Below, piece by piece: positions 33,206-33,237 of a DNA stretch of 33,237 nt (position 1 is its first letter; the number at the start of each line of letters is the position of its first letter). Source of the DNA: Actinomadura sp. KC216 (GTDB lineage Bacteria; Actinomycetota; Actinomycetes; Streptosporangiales; Streptosporangiaceae). The translations under genes were made by a program, and so were the position numbers. The DNA lies in contig NZ_SMJX01000066.1 in assembly GCF_004348535.1 (NCBI RefSeq), positions 1 to 33,237 on the forward strand. Reading direction: 5' to 3'. The notes beneath the pieces are model-generated. The model did no database searches. It worked only from the letters and a program-made list of their open reading frames with translations, and was not told the origin of the DNA.

Positions 33206-33237
33206 TGGGCTCCGGCACGGGCGGGGCCGGTTTAGCC

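Overview
The window is very G+C-rich, with dense divergent and overlapping gene pairs and many GTG starts. Its gene families (KstR-controlled steroid catabolism, a PucR-linked purine operon, DUF397, a streptogrisin-type protease) are typical of a mycelial actinomycete. Actinomadura or another Thermomonosporaceae member is a reasonable guess, inferred from gene content only. I see no tRNA, rRNA, CRISPR array, insertion sequence or phage gene. No gap between genes exceeds about 210 bp.

Layout. (1) 1-2587: the proline-rich end of a partial gene, then a 14-TM drug exporter divergent from its TetR regulator. (2) 2624-5760: a FadE29/FadE28-like acyl-CoA dehydrogenase pair divergent from a KstR-like regulator. 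(3) 5897-7719: a secreted S1 protease and a small DUF397 protein, each followed by a strong hairpin. (4) 7765-16766 (minus): a nine-gene purine catabolic operon (uraD, uraH, uricase, three xanthine dehydrogenase subunits with an 8-oxoguanine deaminase among them, allantoinase, allantoicase), divergent from a PucR regulator (16878-18401). (5) 18426-20045 (minus): a Clp-N/HTH protein with two perfect operators, followed by an alpha/beta hydrolase that has lost its catalytic Ser and His. (6) 20096-25458 (minus): a tightly coupled five-gene operon encoding an OleA-like thiolase, family 2 glycosyltransferase, cytochrome P450, OleC-like AMP-forming enzyme and OleD-like reductase. (7) 25619-26002: a small membrane protein. 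(8) 26166-29785: a FadA5-like thiolase, a metallo-beta-lactamase-fold hydrolase and a CYP125-like P450. (9) 29993-33205: a GT4 glycosyltransferase, a methyltransferase and an alpha-helical-barrel protein.

How it works together. Regions 2 and 8 look like two pieces of one KstR regulon for cholesterol side-chain removal. Exact 14-bp KstR-type palindromes (TnnAACnnGTTnnA) lie before the thiolase (26118) and before the P450 (28439), and near-matches lie between fadE28 and kstR. Region 4 would convert hypoxanthine/xanthine or 8-oxoguanine through urate to ureidoglycolate and urea.

The best candidate for something undescribed is region 6. It has the head-to-head acyl condensation logic of olefin or beta-lactone biosynthesis (OleA, OleC, OleD) but no OleB, and carries a P450 and a glycosyltransferase in the same coupled operon. 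The second candidate is the Clp-N/HTH gene, whose likely leaderless promoter is embedded in its own operators, paired with a probable pseudo-hydrolase.
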